Shown in pieces: positions 17,350 through 26,876 of a stretch of 64,000 nt of DNA. Where the stretch lies: contig WRKT01000002.1 of NCBI GenBank assembly GCA_009777995.1, forward strand, positions 62,001-126,000. The letters are read 5' to 3'. The translations under genes and the position numbers were made by a program. The notes under the pieces are model-generated. The model was not told where the DNA came from, did not search any database, and saw nothing but the letters and a program-made list of their open reading frames with translations. The stretch comes from Treponema sp. GTDB taxonomy: Bacteria > Spirochaetota > Spirochaetia > Treponematales > Breznakiellaceae. Within the stretch, counting starts at the first letter, position 1, and each line of letters opens with the position of its first letter.

Positions 17350-18666
17350 CTATCTAAACTGCCCCAGATAATCTTTATTTTGCTCGAACATCTTATCCGT
17401 CATTTCCCTAATCTCGTGCAGGCCAAGCACGGCTGAGGTCAGGGGATCGAAGGCCATTGCCTGGTGAATTTTTTGCCTTTCCCCCGAGAAACACCCTTCC
17501 ACAGTAAGCTCTTCGCAAAGAGCTGCAGGGTAGATCATTGCCGCAATCTGATCGGGGAGCTTCCCGATTCTAACCGGTTCAAATCCAAGGGGGGATGCAA
17601 GGACAGGGACTTCTACGCAGGCACCTTTCGGCATATTGTCAATTATGCCCTTATTTGGGATATTACCGTTGAATTTAAACAGGGTCTTATCACCAAAAAC
17701 CGCATTAAAAATATAGGCAGCGTATTCATTACCCCTATCCAGGCTCACACTCGGAATTTCAAGCCATTTTTCTATAGTACTTTGCCAAGTATCCTTCCTC
17801 TCCTCGTACTGCTTAAGGATATAAGCATAAGCTCCGGGGTTCCATCCTGTGCCGTGGGTGCAGAACTTTTCGATTAGATCAGGCCTTTTGCGGAACCAGG
17901 CATTGTACTCCGAGTTATGACCCGAGGATTCAGTCGGATAATAATCAAGAAGCAAAAACAGCTCATTTCTTACCTGCTCTTCATTATAAATTTCAGGCCT
18001 CTTAAGAGCCTCCCTGATTTGCGGATATGCATCCACCCCCTTCCATTTATAGTCAAGATAGAAAGCCTGATGATTAATTCCTGCGCAGGTATAGGTAATT
18101 TCGCTATTCCTTGCCCCAATCCAGCGGGCGAGCATACCGGCAGTACCCTGCACCGAATGACAGAGGCCCGTTATTTTAAGAGCGGGAAAGCGGCTCTGCA
18201 TTGCGCGGCAGAGCATTGCCATCGGGTTTGTATAGTTTAAAAAGATGGCATCGGGGCAGTATTTTTCAATGTCCTTGCATATATCGAGCATCACAGGAAT
18301 TGTCCTTAGAGCCCTGAAAATGCCCGCAGGGCCCCTTGTATCGCCCACATTGATGTCTACACCGTATTGCTTGGGGATCTCGATGTCATAGCGCCATACA
18401 TCAACATCTCCTGAAAGGATCGTGCATAGAACCCCGTCAGCACCTTCAAGGGCCTCCTCCCTTTTCATCGTGGAAATTACTTTAGCACCGTAGTTCCCTG
18501 CCTTGATTATTTTTTCGACGGCCTTTTTACTGTATTCAAGGCGAGTTTCATCAATATCCATTAGGGCGATAGTCGCATCCTTAAAAGCATCGAAAGTGAA
18601 AATGTCCCTTACAAGGTTCCTTGTAAACTCAAAGCTCCCTGCTCCAATAAATGCGATCTTTGCCAT
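17350..18666 (-). CDS. Glycoside hydrolase family 4 enzyme, alpha-galactosidase-like
   Basis: A 438-residue NAD- and metal-dependent glycosidase of family GH4. It shows the N-terminal dinucleotide-binding [34 protein letters not shown], the NYTNPMAM segment and GLCHSVQGT. The Cys-His-Ser metal motif, rather than the CHG/CNV/CDE variants, points to alpha-galactosidase (MelA) or alpha-glucuronidase-type substrates. It acts in the cytoplasm on imported oligosaccharides. No sugar transporter is adjacent. Length is normal for MelA. The ATG has GGAGG upstream. Confidence 0.85.
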   Translation of the reverse strand: MAKIAFIGAGSFEFTRNLVRDIFTFDAFKDATIALMDIDETRLEYSKKAVEKIIKAGNYGAKVISTMKREEALEGADGVLCTILSGDVDVWRYDIEIPKQYGVDINVGDTRGPAGIFRALRTIPVMLDICKDIEKYCPDAIFLNYTNPMAMLCRAMQSRFPALKITGLCHSVQGTAGMLARWIGARNSEITYTCAGINHQAFYLDYKWKGVDAYPQIREALKRPEIYNEEQVRNELFLLLDYYPTESSGHNSEYNAWFRKRPDLIEKFCTHGTGWNPGAYAYILKQYEERKDTWQSTIEKWLEIPSVSLDRGNEYAAYIFNAVFGDKTLFKFNGNIPNKGIIDNMPKGACVEVPVLASPLGFEPVRIGKLPDQIAAMIYPAALCEELTVEGCFSGERQKIHQAMAFDPLTSAVLGLHEIREMTDKMFEQNKDYLGQFR

Positions 18667-18696
18667 AAAAGCCTCCTTCCCCTATTTATATTCGAT

Positions 18697-19182
18697 TTAT
18701 TTATATTCCTGGACCTCGTTAATAAGATGCTCTAAGATTATGCCCGCAGTCTCGAACATCGCTTCGGTATCCTCTGCATCATGATATCGCCTCTGGCAGA
18801 CAACCCGCTTTATCCCGCAATTGATGATAAGCATGGCACAGGTTCTGCAGGGGGTCATACGGCAGTAGAGGGTGCTGCCCTCTATGGAAATACCCTGTCT
18901 TGCAGCCTGGCATATCGCATTTTGCTCTGCATGTACGGTTCTTGTGCAATGGGTGGTGATCTGACCGTCTTCGTGGAGCATTTTCTTAAATTGATGGCCC
19001 ACATCATCACAGTGGGGGAGGCCCGCAGGTGCTCCCACATAGCCTGTCACAAGGAGCTGATTCCCCCTTGCAATCACACAGCCTGATCGCCCCCTGTCAC
19101 AGGTTGCACGCTTTGAGATGGCATCGCAGACTTCCATAAAGTATTCATCCCAGCTCGGTCTCTTGTATTCGGTTTCCGGCAT
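18697..19182 (-). CDS. Deoxycytidylate (dCMP) deaminase family protein
   Basis: A 161-residue zinc deaminase with the catalytic HAEQNAIC motif and the PCRTCAMLIINCGIKRVV zinc-ligand motif. CDRGRSGCVIARGNQLLVTGYVGAP near the N-terminus is the usual dCMP deaminase segment. It would convert dCMP to dUMP for thymidylate synthesis; ComE-type proteins in competence share this domain but not usually as stand-alone proteins. It is 30 bp upstream of the GH4 gene on the same strand, perhaps co-transcribed but functionally unrelated. Confidence 0.92.
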   Translation of the reverse strand: MPETEYKRPSWDEYFMEVCDAISKRATCDRGRSGCVIARGNQLLVTGYVGAPAGLPHCDDVGHQFKKMLHEDGQITTHCTRTVHAEQNAICQAARQGISIEGSTLYCRMTPCRTCAMLIINCGIKRVVCQRRYHDAEDTEAMFETAGIILEHLINEVQEYK

Positions 19183-19242
19183 TTATACCTCCCGTCTTTG
19201 TTTATTATATATTAATTTAACACAAAGGGAGCAGAAAAAAAA

Positions 19243-19272
19243 TTGACAAATAGGGGGTATGGGCAATAAAAT
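19243..19272 (+). promoter_or_regulatory. Candidate promoter of cstA
   Basis: TTGACA at 19243-19248, an 18-bp spacer and TAAAAT at 19267-19272, followed by a GGAGG ribosome site and the ATG at 19300. Confidence 0.55.
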
Positions 19273-19299
19273 TAAATATACTGTTTTTTTGGAGGACTT

Positions 19300-20853
19300 A
19301 TGTATTCTTTCATTTTCTTTTCTCTCCTTTTGGTAGCCGGATACTTTATCTATGGCAAGTTCATAGAAAAGGTATTTGTCATCAGACCGGAAGTTACTAC
19401 CCCGGCATATCGCCTTGAAGACGGGGTGGACTTTGTCCCGATGCCAAAGTGGAAAACGGTGCTTATCCAGCTCTTAAACATTGCAGGGACAGGCCCCATA
19501 TTCGGTGCAATTGCAGGCGCCCTATTCGGCCCTGCCGCCTTTGCCTGGATAGTCTTCGGCTGTATCTTTGCAGGGGCAGTCCACGATTATAAGGTGGGCA
19601 TGCTCTCTTTAAGAAGTAACGGCCAAAATATATCCGAAATTGTCGGTAAGTATCTTGGAAATATACCCCGCCAAATAATGCGAGTTTTTTCTATCGTACT
19701 TTTAATCTTCGTGGGCGTTGTTTTCGTCTACACCCCTGCCGAGGTTCTAAGAACCCTGCTTGGTCATTCACATATAGGCGCTATAGATCCTACAAGTATA
19801 GGCTTTTTCTATGTTATTATTGCAGTAATTATTGCCTATTATTTACTTGCAACCGTTTTACCTATTGATAAAATAATCGGTAGAATTTACCCAATCTTTG
19901 GTGCCTGTCTTTTAATCATGGCAGTAGGCATTACTGCAATGATGTTCATTACAGGGGAGGTAAGGACCATCCCTGAGTTCGCATTTCAGAATATGAGACC
20001 TGACAGAGATACGAATATCCTTGGGAGAATCTTCCCCTTCCTCTTTATTACAATCGCCTGCGGTGCAATATCGGGTTTCCATGCAACACAGTCACCGTTA
20101 ATGGCACGCTGTCTGAAAAATGAAAAAGAGGGCCGCCAGGTATTCTACGGCTCAATGATCCTTGAAGGGATAATTGCAATGATCTGGGCCGCAGTTACAA
20201 TGGCCCACTTTAACCATGTTGGCGTTGCAGGTGCTGCAGCTCCTACAGCTCCCAATATTGTCACAAATGTTTCCATAACATATTTAGGTGTAGTTGGAGG
20301 AATCCTTGCAGTCTTTGGTGTGGTTGCAGCCCCTATAACTTCGGGTGATACTGCCTTCAGAAGTGCAAGGTTAACCATTGCCGACATTCTCGGTATGGAT
20401 CAGAAGCCGATAAAAAACAGGTTCCTGATTTCAATTCCTCTTTATGCCATCGGCATTGCCCTTGTAATGTTTGCCGTTGCAGACAGGGCCAACTTCAACA
20501 TCATCTGGCGCTACTTCGCCTGGTCGAACCAGACCCTTGCAACCATCGGCCTTTGGGCAGCAGCAGCATACCTTGCAAAAACAGGAAAACTCTACTGTGT
20601 GGCCCTAATCCCTGCAGCCTTTATGACCTCGGTGGTGACTTCCTACTTCTTCACAGCCACTGAGACCTTGGGGCCCCTTGTCACCGCTATTACAGGCAGC
20701 AGTGAAACAACCTATATAGTCGGTCTTGTCATAGGTATAGGCCTTGCTATAGTATTACTTATTACCTTTATTGCCTTTATCGGAGTCAAGCAGAATGGTA
20801 GTATTAAAGAAGTTGTCACACCAAACGGTGTAGTGGAGCAGCCTGCCCCATAA
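19300..20853 (+). CDS. cstA: Carbon starvation protein CstA family transporter
   Basis: A 517-residue polytopic inner-membrane protein with about fourteen hydrophobic segments. CstA hallmarks are NIAGTGPIFGAIAGALFGP, GAVHDYKVGMLSLRSNGQ, CGAISGFHATQSPLMARC and APITSGDTAFRSARLTIAD. The family imports peptides or pyruvate, typically when carbon is scarce. It is shorter than E. coli CstA (about 700) and matches the compact anaerobe form. It has its own promoter and ends before an intrinsic terminator that lies directly in front of the cysteine-synthase-like gene. Confidence 0.93.
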   Translation: MYSFIFFSLLLVAGYFIYGKFIEKVFVIRPEVTTPAYRLEDGVDFVPMPKWKTVLIQLLNIAGTGPIFGAIAGALFGPAAFAWIVFGCIFAGAVHDYKVGMLSLRSNGQNISEIVGKYLGNIPRQIMRVFSIVLLIFVGVVFVYTPAEVLRTLLGHSHIGAIDPTSIGFFYVIIAVIIAYYLLATVLPIDKIIGRIYPIFGACLLIMAVGITAMMFITGEVRTIPEFAFQNMRPDRDTNILGRIFPFLFITIACGAISGFHATQSPLMARCLKNEKEGRQVFYGSMILEGIIAMIWAAVTMAHFNHVGVAGAAAPTAPNIVTNVSITYLGVVGGILAVFGVVAAPITSGDTAFRSARLTIADILGMDQKPIKNRFLISIPLYAIGIALVMFAVADRANFNIIWRYFAWSNQTLATIGLWAAAAYLAKTGKLYCVALIPAAFMTSVVTSYFFTATETLGPLVTAITGSSETTYIVGLVIGIGLAIVLLITFIAFIGVKQNGSIKEVVTPNGVVEQPAP

Positions 20854-20873
20854 TTCTTTAATGATACTTATTT

Positions 20874-20920
20874 GCCGATAGGCCGACAGGGCAATCCTGC
20901 CGTCCTATCGGCTTTTTTTT
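20874..20920 (+). terminator. Intrinsic terminator abutting the next ribosome site
   Basis: Outer stem GCCGATAGG (20874-20882) pairs with CCTATCGGC (20904-20912), with an inner CAGG/CCTG hairpin, followed by eight T. The next gene's GGAGG begins at 20921, so no promoter fits between. It may work as an attenuator or partial terminator between cstA and the next gene. Confidence 0.85.
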
Positions 20921-20929
20921 GGAGGTTTC

Positions 20930-21883
20930 ATGGAAAAATTTATTACGGACATCACTCAGGCAATAGGGAAAACACCCCTTCTCCGCCTTGATAGAATCAC
21001 AAAAGAGCTTGGCCTCGAAGGGGAAGTCTTTGCCAAACTGGAGCATCTAAACCCAAGCTTCTCGAAGAAGGACAGAATTGCCCTTGGGATGATCGAACTT
21101 GCCGAAAAGAAGGGCCTCTTAAAGCCCGGTCAGCCGGTCCTTGAAATGACGAGCGGTAATACCGGAACCGGAGTCGCCCTTGTCTGCTCTGCAAGAGGCT
21201 ATAGGTTTATCTGCGTTTTATCTAGGGGCAACTCCATAGAAAGGGTAAAGATGATAGAGAGTTTCGGCGGGGAGGTTGTCCTTGTCGATCAGGCCCCCGG
21301 GGCAGTTAAGGGCAAGGTATCCGGCGAGGATCTAAGACTCGTTGAAGTCGAGGCCGAACGCCTCGTTAAGGAAACAGGAGCTTTCTTTTTAAATCAATTT
21401 CAGAATATGGATAATGCCCTGTCCCAGGAGGGTGCTGCAGATGAAATGTGGGAGCAGTCAGGGGGTAAAATCGAAGTTTTTGCCGACTTTATCGGCACAG
21501 GCGGCACCTTTACAGGCTATTCCCGCGCTTTAAAGCGTCATAACCCGAAAATACGCTGTTACGCCGTAGAGCCCCACGGCGGTGCCTTTTATAAGGGTGA
21601 AATCATCGAAGGATCGAGCCACGGCATTCAGGGCGGCGGTTATGCAAAGGAGATGCCCGTTGTCGACAAGGGTTTAATCGACGGCTATGTCACGATTAAC
21701 GACGAGGAAGCTGTAAACATGACCCGACTCCTTTCCAAAAAAGAAGGGATTTTCTCAGGCTTCTCTTCCGGGGCGAACTTCATGGCGGCAGTTAAACTTT
21801 TAAAGGGAGAAGAAAAAGGTAAGGCAATAGGTATAGTGATAAACGACTGCGGCCTTAAATATATGAGCACTGCTCTGTTTTAA
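20930..21883 (+). CDS. Cysteine synthase family PLP enzyme
   Basis: A 317-residue fold-type II pyridoxal-phosphate enzyme of the CysK/cystathionine beta-synthase family. The PLP lysine is in NPSFSKKDRIA; the substrate loop is TSGNTGTGVAL (family TSGNTGIG); the phosphate loop is GTGGTFTGYSRALK; and FSGFSSGANFMAA lies near the C-terminus. It would make cysteine from O-acetylserine and sulfide, or carry out a related beta-replacement. No serine acetyltransferase is adjacent. It starts immediately after a terminator hairpin and precedes tldD by 19 bp. Confidence 0.85.
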   Translation: MEKFITDITQAIGKTPLLRLDRITKELGLEGEVFAKLEHLNPSFSKKDRIALGMIELAEKKGLLKPGQPVLEMTSGNTGTGVALVCSARGYRFICVLSRGNSIERVKMIESFGGEVVLVDQAPGAVKGKVSGEDLRLVEVEAERLVKETGAFFLNQFQNMDNALSQEGAADEMWEQSGGKIEVFADFIGTGGTFTGYSRALKRHNPKIRCYAVEPHGGAFYKGEIIEGSSHGIQGGGYAKEMPVVDKGLIDGYVTINDEEAVNMTRLLSKKEGIFSGFSSGANFMAAVKLLKGEEKGKAIGIVINDCGLKYMSTALF

Positions 21884-21902
21884 TTAATTTAGGAGGATTT
21901 TC

Positions 21903-23285
21903 ATGCTTAATGATTTACTTAGCGCTCATAAGGGGGCGTTTAAGGACTATACCGAGCTGCGAGCACAAGTTAATACCAATAAACGGGTTACTTTTCTTTC
22001 AGGCAATATGGTCCAAAACACTCAGAACTCAAGCGGCGGAGTATCTGCCCGTGTTTATCGTGGGGGCACTTACGGATTTGCCTCAGGGGCCGAATACTCC
22101 GAAGAGAGCATAAGGAACATACTTGCAGCAGCCACGGAAAATGCCTCCTTCATGGACAGACAGGTAAAAAAAGGCCTTCCGCCCCTGCCTAAAGGGCAAT
22201 CCGGCAAGTTCGAGCCGAAAATCAAGCCGGATAAGGATGTAGGGCAAAATATAATGATAGACTTTGCAAAAGCCCTTGATGCCCTAATTTTGGATAAGTA
22301 TAAAAACCTTTCAAGCCGTACCATTATGGCAGACAGCCTTGACATCGAAAAGCTCCTTGTAATGAGCGACGGAGCTGACAGTCATTTCTTCCAACCCCGC
22401 AGTACAATATACGTTGGCATGACAGCAGAAAATGACGAGGGGGTCCCGATAGAGCTTCGCCACGGATTTTCAGCTCTCGGATTTTTTGATGCACTTTATA
22501 CAGACCCGACTAAACTTACGCCGGAACTGGATACCCTTTACGAGCAATTAATGCAAAAAAGGGAAGGGGTTTACTCAAATGCGGGCCTTAGAAAGATTAT
22601 TCTGCACCCTGATTTAGCAGGAATGCTTGCACATGAGGCAGTCGGTCATACGGTAGAGGCTGACATTGTTCTCGGAGGCTCAGTTGCAGCAGATAACCTT
22701 AATAAAAGGGTGGCAAGCGAACTCATCACAATGGTAGACTTTGCCCACACGGCCCTCGGTAAGCCCTGCCCCCTCCCTGTCTATGTCGATGATGAAGGGA
22801 CAATTGCAGAGGATGCACTATTAATCGAAAACGGCATTCTAAAGGGCTATATGCATTCAAGGGAAAGCGCCCAGCATTTTGGCGTAAAGCCCCAAGGTAA
22901 TGCAAGGGCCTTCACCTTCTCCGATGAGCCCCTAATCAGAATGCGTAATACTGCAATACTGCCGGGGAAGAGCAAACAGGAAGATATGATTGCAAGTGTT
23001 GATGACGGTTACTATATCGTTAAAACAGGCAATGGCCAGGCAGATACCACAGGAGAGTTTACCTTCTCTGTTACCCTAGGTTATGAAATTAAGAAAGGAA
23101 AGCTCGGCAAGGCAATCCGCGAAACAAATATTTCAGGCACTGCCTTCGAAATGCTCAAAACCGTAGACATGGTTTCAGATGACATGAACTGGGAATGCAG
23201 CGGTTTCTGCGGAAAGAAGCAGGCAATGACTTGCGGCATGGGCGGCCCTGCCATTCGTTGCGATTTAAGTATAGGAGGCAGATAA
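21903..23285 (+). CDS. tldD: Metallopeptidase TldD subunit
   Basis: A 460-residue TldD/PmbA-family protein carrying the zinc motif in LAHEAVGHTVEAD (HExxxH) at about residue 240. This identifies it as the catalytic half of the TldD-TldE heterodimer, which degrades unfolded peptides inside a closed cavity and matures some modified peptides. C-terminal SVDDGYYIVKTGNGQADTTGEF and GKAIRETNISG are family-typical. AGGAGG precedes the ATG. The TldE partner gene overlaps its stop (TAATG). Confidence 0.93.
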   Translation: MLNDLLSAHKGAFKDYTELRAQVNTNKRVTFLSGNMVQNTQNSSGGVSARVYRGGTYGFASGAEYSEESIRNILAAATENASFMDRQVKKGLPPLPKGQSGKFEPKIKPDKDVGQNIMIDFAKALDALILDKYKNLSSRTIMADSLDIEKLLVMSDGADSHFFQPRSTIYVGMTAENDEGVPIELRHGFSALGFFDALYTDPTKLTPELDTLYEQLMQKREGVYSNAGLRKIILHPDLAGMLAHEAVGHTVEADIVLGGSVAADNLNKRVASELITMVDFAHTALGKPCPLPVYVDDEGTIAEDALLIENGILKGYMHSRESAQHFGVKPQGNARAFTFSDEPLIRMRNTAILPGKSKQEDMIASVDDGYYIVKTGNGQADTTGEFTFSVTLGYEIKKGKLGKAIRETNISGTAFEMLKTVDMVSDDMNWECSGFCGKKQAMTCGMGGPAIRCDLSIGGR

Positions 23286-24595
23286 TGACCCATAAAGAAG
23301 TAGCGCAATATACCTTAGAAGCACTAAAAAAAGCCGGCGCGGACAAGGCTGCCTGCAGGGTCTCAAAGGGCCGCAAGGATGAGTTCAATATTGAAGCAAA
23401 CAAGTTTTCATTGCTGCGCACCCTCTTTAACGATTCCCTAAACATCAAGGTAATAAAAGACGGCAGAAAGGGTGTAATGCAGATTAATAAGCTCGATAAG
23501 GATTCAATTATCGAAGCAGTAGCAGGCTGCATTGCCCTTACCACTTCTGCAGTCCCCGATGAAGCCGAAGACATTGCCGAAAAGGGCGAAAATAAGAACT
23601 TTGACATGAATATTGGCGGTGCGAGCATGGACACCCTATTTTCAAGAACAAAGGACTTCCTTGGACAGGTAAGGGATGAGTTCCCAAAAATAATCCTTGA
23701 AGGGATGATGACAGACTTTAACAGTGCAAAGACTGTGTATGTAAATTCCAACGGGGTCGAATTCAATATTGATTCTGAATACTACGGTATTAATACCATG
23801 TTCTCGGCCAAAGATGGAGAGAAATCATCATCTTTTAACTATATGGGAGCCTGCCTTTCTTCTCTTGATAAACCCTTTATGGACATTGACATGCAGCGCA
23901 CCCTATTGGAAGAGTCTGTGAAATCTCTTGACACCCGCATGATAGACGGAAAGTTTGTAGGTAAGGTTATTGTTACCCCTGCTTGCTCTGACATGATTTG
24001 GGACACTCTTCTCGGCTGCTTCCTTTCGGATAGGCCCCTTGTAGAAGGTACAAGCCGTTGGAAGGATTCTCTTGGCACCAAGGTTGCAGATTCCAAATTG
24101 ACAATGCGTGCTTCACCGCATCACCCTGACATTATTGCAGGAGAGCGCTTTACTGTCGATGGTTATGAGAGCAAGGACTTCGACCTTATAAAGGACGGAG
24201 TGCTTAATTCCTTCGCCCTCTCTCTTTACGGCGCAAATAAGACAGGGAAGCCGAGGGCTGCAAACACTGCATATGACAATATCGAAGTGGTTGCAGGAAA
24301 TACCCCCCTTGCCGAGATTATCAAGGGCATAGACAAAGGAGTACTGCTCAACCGGTTCTCGGGTGCAGCCCCGAGTGCAAGCGGTGATATATCGGGGGTT
24401 GCAAAGAACAGCTTTTATATCGAGAACGGTAAGGTTACTGAAGCCTTAAAGGAGACAATGGTTTCTTTTAATATAGTTGATGTACTACAGAAAATAGTAG
24501 CGATATCATCCGAGCGCTGTGTTAACGGTTATACCATTCTTCCCTGGTGCTGCTTCGACGGCATCACTATATCCGGAGGGGAACCTCGTCCCTAA
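23285..24595 (+). CDS. tldE: TldE/PmbA subunit of the TldD-TldE peptidase
   Basis: About 436 residues, belonging to the same family as TldD but without the HExxxH metal site, as expected for the non-catalytic TldE/PmbA partner. Recognisable parts are KVIVTPACSDMIWDTLLGCF, KVADSKLTMRASPHHPDIIAGERF and GDISGVAKNSFYIENGKV. ATG at 23285 shares one base with the tldD stop and has GGAGG upstream; the longer in-frame extension into tldD is rejected. Its 3' end overlaps the convergent histidine kinase gene by 29 bp. Confidence 0.92.
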   Translation: MTHKEVAQYTLEALKKAGADKAACRVSKGRKDEFNIEANKFSLLRTLFNDSLNIKVIKDGRKGVMQINKLDKDSIIEAVAGCIALTTSAVPDEAEDIAEKGENKNFDMNIGGASMDTLFSRTKDFLGQVRDEFPKIILEGMMTDFNSAKTVYVNSNGVEFNIDSEYYGINTMFSAKDGEKSSSFNYMGACLSSLDKPFMDIDMQRTLLEESVKSLDTRMIDGKFVGKVIVTPACSDMIWDTLLGCFLSDRPLVEGTSRWKDSLGTKVADSKLTMRASPHHPDIIAGERFTVDGYESKDFDLIKDGVLNSFALSLYGANKTGKPRAANTAYDNIEVVAGNTPLAEIIKGIDKGVLLNRFSGAAPSASGDISGVAKNSFYIENGKVTEALKETMVSFNIVDVLQKIVAISSERCVNGYTILPWCCFDGITISGGEPRP

Positions 24596-26261
24596 CGGGA
24601 CTCGGCGGAGGATACCGGAGCTTAAACACCGAGCCCTCGCCTGCATGGCTTTCTGCCTCCACCGTGCCGTGGTGGAGGAGGGCTATGTGGCGCACAATTG
24701 AAAGCCCTAGACCCGTTCCCCCTGCCTCCCTGCTGCGCGACCTGTCCACCCTATAAAATCTCTCGAAGATGCGGTCAAGATGCTCGGAAGGAATTCCCAT
24801 GCCCCGATCCCTAACTTCGATTATTAAGCTCTCCTCTTCGGAATAGGCATTTATATCTACCTTCGAATTGTCGGAAGAGTACTTGATGCTATTATCAAGG
24901 AGGTTAACAAGGGCATGGACAAAGAGGGAGCTGTGAAGCTCTGCTCTTAGATCCGCCAAACAATTAACATTGATCTTAATATTTTTTTTATGAGCAGGCA
25001 GGGCAAGCAGATCAACAGCTTCAGAAATAAGAGGAAGCACCTCCATTATTTCAGGGGAGGGGCGGTTAGTATCTTCATTTTCAAGGCTTACAAGAGTCAA
25101 TAAATCGTTCGATAAATTATCCATGCTCCTTGCATTCTTTGCGATTATCTCTGCAAAGTGATGTATCTCCTCTGTTTTCGAAGATTCAAGGATATTTTCA
25201 GCAAAGCCCTGAATCACCTGGATGGGGGTTCTTAGCTCATGAGAGACATTTGCAACGAAATCCTTGCGCACCTGTTCGAGTTTTACGAGGCGGCTTATAT
25301 CCCTTAATGCCATAACTGCACCGTCTTTTAATGGAGCTGCAAAAACTTGGAAATATTGTTGTACACCTGCCTGATATCTCTTTATTGTAAGCTCATTTGC
25401 CTGTCCCGTTTCAAGGACTTTTACTGCCGCTTCGCTAAGCTCTGCCGAATTACAGAACTCAAGCAATGACATACCCCTGACATTTCTGTCCTTCCTAAAA
25501 AGAGAGCAGAGACGGGGGTTTGCAAGAATTATATTCAGCTTATTATCGAGTGTTATTATCCCCTCGAACATGCTGTTTAGAATGACTTCCCTGTGCAGGC
25601 TCTCTGTCTCGGCCTCCTCGGATTTTCGGTGCAGTTCCCTTGTTTTATTTTTTAGCTCTTCGTCGAGCTCTTCTTCAACTTTTTCTGAAAGACGGTGTGA
25701 ATAAAGAAAAATTCCTGCGCATGCACCAAGGATGATAATAAAACCAAAAATTAAATAGGGGAGGGTTGAGCTTAGAAGGCGCGAATAAAACCCGGGTATT
25801 AAAAGTGATAACCTCAAGATCCCTGCTAAACTCCCTGTAGAGTCGTAAATTGCAGTTGCGGCATAGAAATGATACTCTCCAAGGGTTGCAGATTGTCTTC
25901 GCGCAATTCCGGTACCTGTCCTCACCGCGTTTTGGAATTCCTCGCGGTCAAGATGGTTCTCCATAAGGCTTAAGTCGGCTTCAGTGTCAAAAATGACCTG
26001 TCCGTTCGCTCTGATAAGGGTAATGCGATGCGGGCTTAAATCACCAATGTCTATTACCCATTGCCTGAGCAGGGCATTGCCTTCAAAAACTCCCGGTTGA
26101 GTAAATTGCTTTAATATTTTTACAGAATCTTCAAGGGTTCTATAACTGCTTTCATTATACCTATTGTTTGAGTAAAGGAGCACCCCTATTATAAAATACG
26201 CAGAAATTAAGAGTATTGCTCCTGATACAATAATAAAACTTCTTTTATAAAACCCTTTCAC
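24567..26261 (-). CDS. phoR: PhoR-like sensor histidine kinase
   Basis: A 564-residue membrane kinase. Transmembrane helix 1 is at about 10-30, an extracytoplasmic sensor region at 31-160, helix 2 at about 165-187, a coiled-coil linker, then a PAS domain (about 225-325), HisKA with the phospho-acceptor His341 in VSHELRTPIQV, and an ATPase domain with NLLDNSIKYSSD, DRGMGIP, FERFYR and GGTGLGLSIV. It would phosphorylate the OmpR-type regulator encoded nearby when phosphate is low; that pairing is inferred from the shared operon, which carries a cyclophilin gene between them. Confidence 0.9.
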   Translation of the reverse strand: MKGFYKRSFIIVSGAILLISAYFIIGVLLYSNNRYNESSYRTLEDSVKILKQFTQPGVFEGNALLRQWVIDIGDLSPHRITLIRANGQVIFDTEADLSLMENHLDREEFQNAVRTGTGIARRQSATLGEYHFYAATAIYDSTGSLAGILRLSLLIPGFYSRLLSSTLPYLIFGFIIILGACAGIFLYSHRLSEKVEEELDEELKNKTRELHRKSEEAETESLHREVILNSMFEGIITLDNKLNIILANPRLCSLFRKDRNVRGMSLLEFCNSAELSEAAVKVLETGQANELTIKRYQAGVQQYFQVFAAPLKDGAVMALRDISRLVKLEQVRKDFVANVSHELRTPIQVIQGFAENILESSKTEEIHHFAEIIAKNARSMDNLSNDLLTLVSLENEDTNRPSPEIMEVLPLISEAVDLLALPAHKKNIKINVNCLADLRAELHSSLFVHALVNLLDNSIKYSSDNSKVDINAYSEEESLIIEVRDRGMGIPSEHLDRIFERFYRVDRSRSREAGGTGLGLSIVRHIALLHHGTVEAESHAGEGSVFKLRYPPPSPVRDEVPLRI

Positions 26262-26277
26262 TTTCCCCTTCTTTTTT

Positions 26278-26841
26278 TTATTCTTCTTCTTTTGGCGGGA
26301 GCTTTACAGGCGGCGGATAGTCCACGCCAAACGTTTCAACGCTAACCTTCACCATTATTTCAGGTGTAACAGGAATGTTCACTTTTACGTCAGCCCTCTC
26401 ATGCTCGACAGGCTTTAGCGGAACACTTTCAATTCGCCTTAGCTCATCAATGCCTTCAATTACTTTTCCAAATACAGGGTAATTCCCCTTAAGCCGCTCT
26501 TCTTCGCACATTGTAAAATAAAAGCAACTGCCCGATGCTGTTACGCCGTCACCCCCCATTGCGACAGAGCCGTACTCATTCGGCAGTCCGCCTTCAAACC
26601 CTGACGCCGCAAATTCGCCTGCAATGGAATACTCCATTTCAGGGTCCTTATCAAAGGAAGAGTAACTCGGCTGAATAACAAAGCCCGGCACTATACGCTT
26701 TATTTCCCTATTATCGTATAGGCCGCGTTTAGCAAGGTCTATAAAACTATTACAGGTATTCGGAGCATTTTCGGGGAATAGCTCTATTATAATTTTAGCT
26801 CCACTAGACATTTCAATTGTTGCGATCGGATGTTTACTCAT
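26278..26841 (-). CDS. Cyclophilin-type peptidyl-prolyl cis-trans isomerase
   Basis: A 187-residue single-domain cyclophilin with no signal peptide. Family parts visible are IELFPENAPNTCNSFIDLAKRGLYD, FVIQ, the GSVAMGG segment, SGSCFYFTM and FGKVIEGIDELRRIESV. The active-site region is shorter and less conserved than in eukaryotic cyclophilins, as in many bacterial members. It is an odd guest in the phosphate regulon, placed between the response regulator gene (36 bp upstream) and the kinase gene (16 bp downstream). The tail from about residue 170 is Pro/Glu-rich. Confidence 0.9.
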   Translation of the reverse strand: MSKHPIATIEMSSGAKIIIELFPENAPNTCNSFIDLAKRGLYDNREIKRIVPGFVIQPSYSSFDKDPEMEYSIAGEFAASGFEGGLPNEYGSVAMGGDGVTASGSCFYFTMCEEERLKGNYPVFGKVIEGIDELRRIESVPLKPVEHERADVKVNIPVTPEIMVKVSVETFGVDYPPPVKLPPKEEE

Positions 26842-26876
26842 TTATTTCTCCTTAAATAGAAATTTTTCTTATTATA

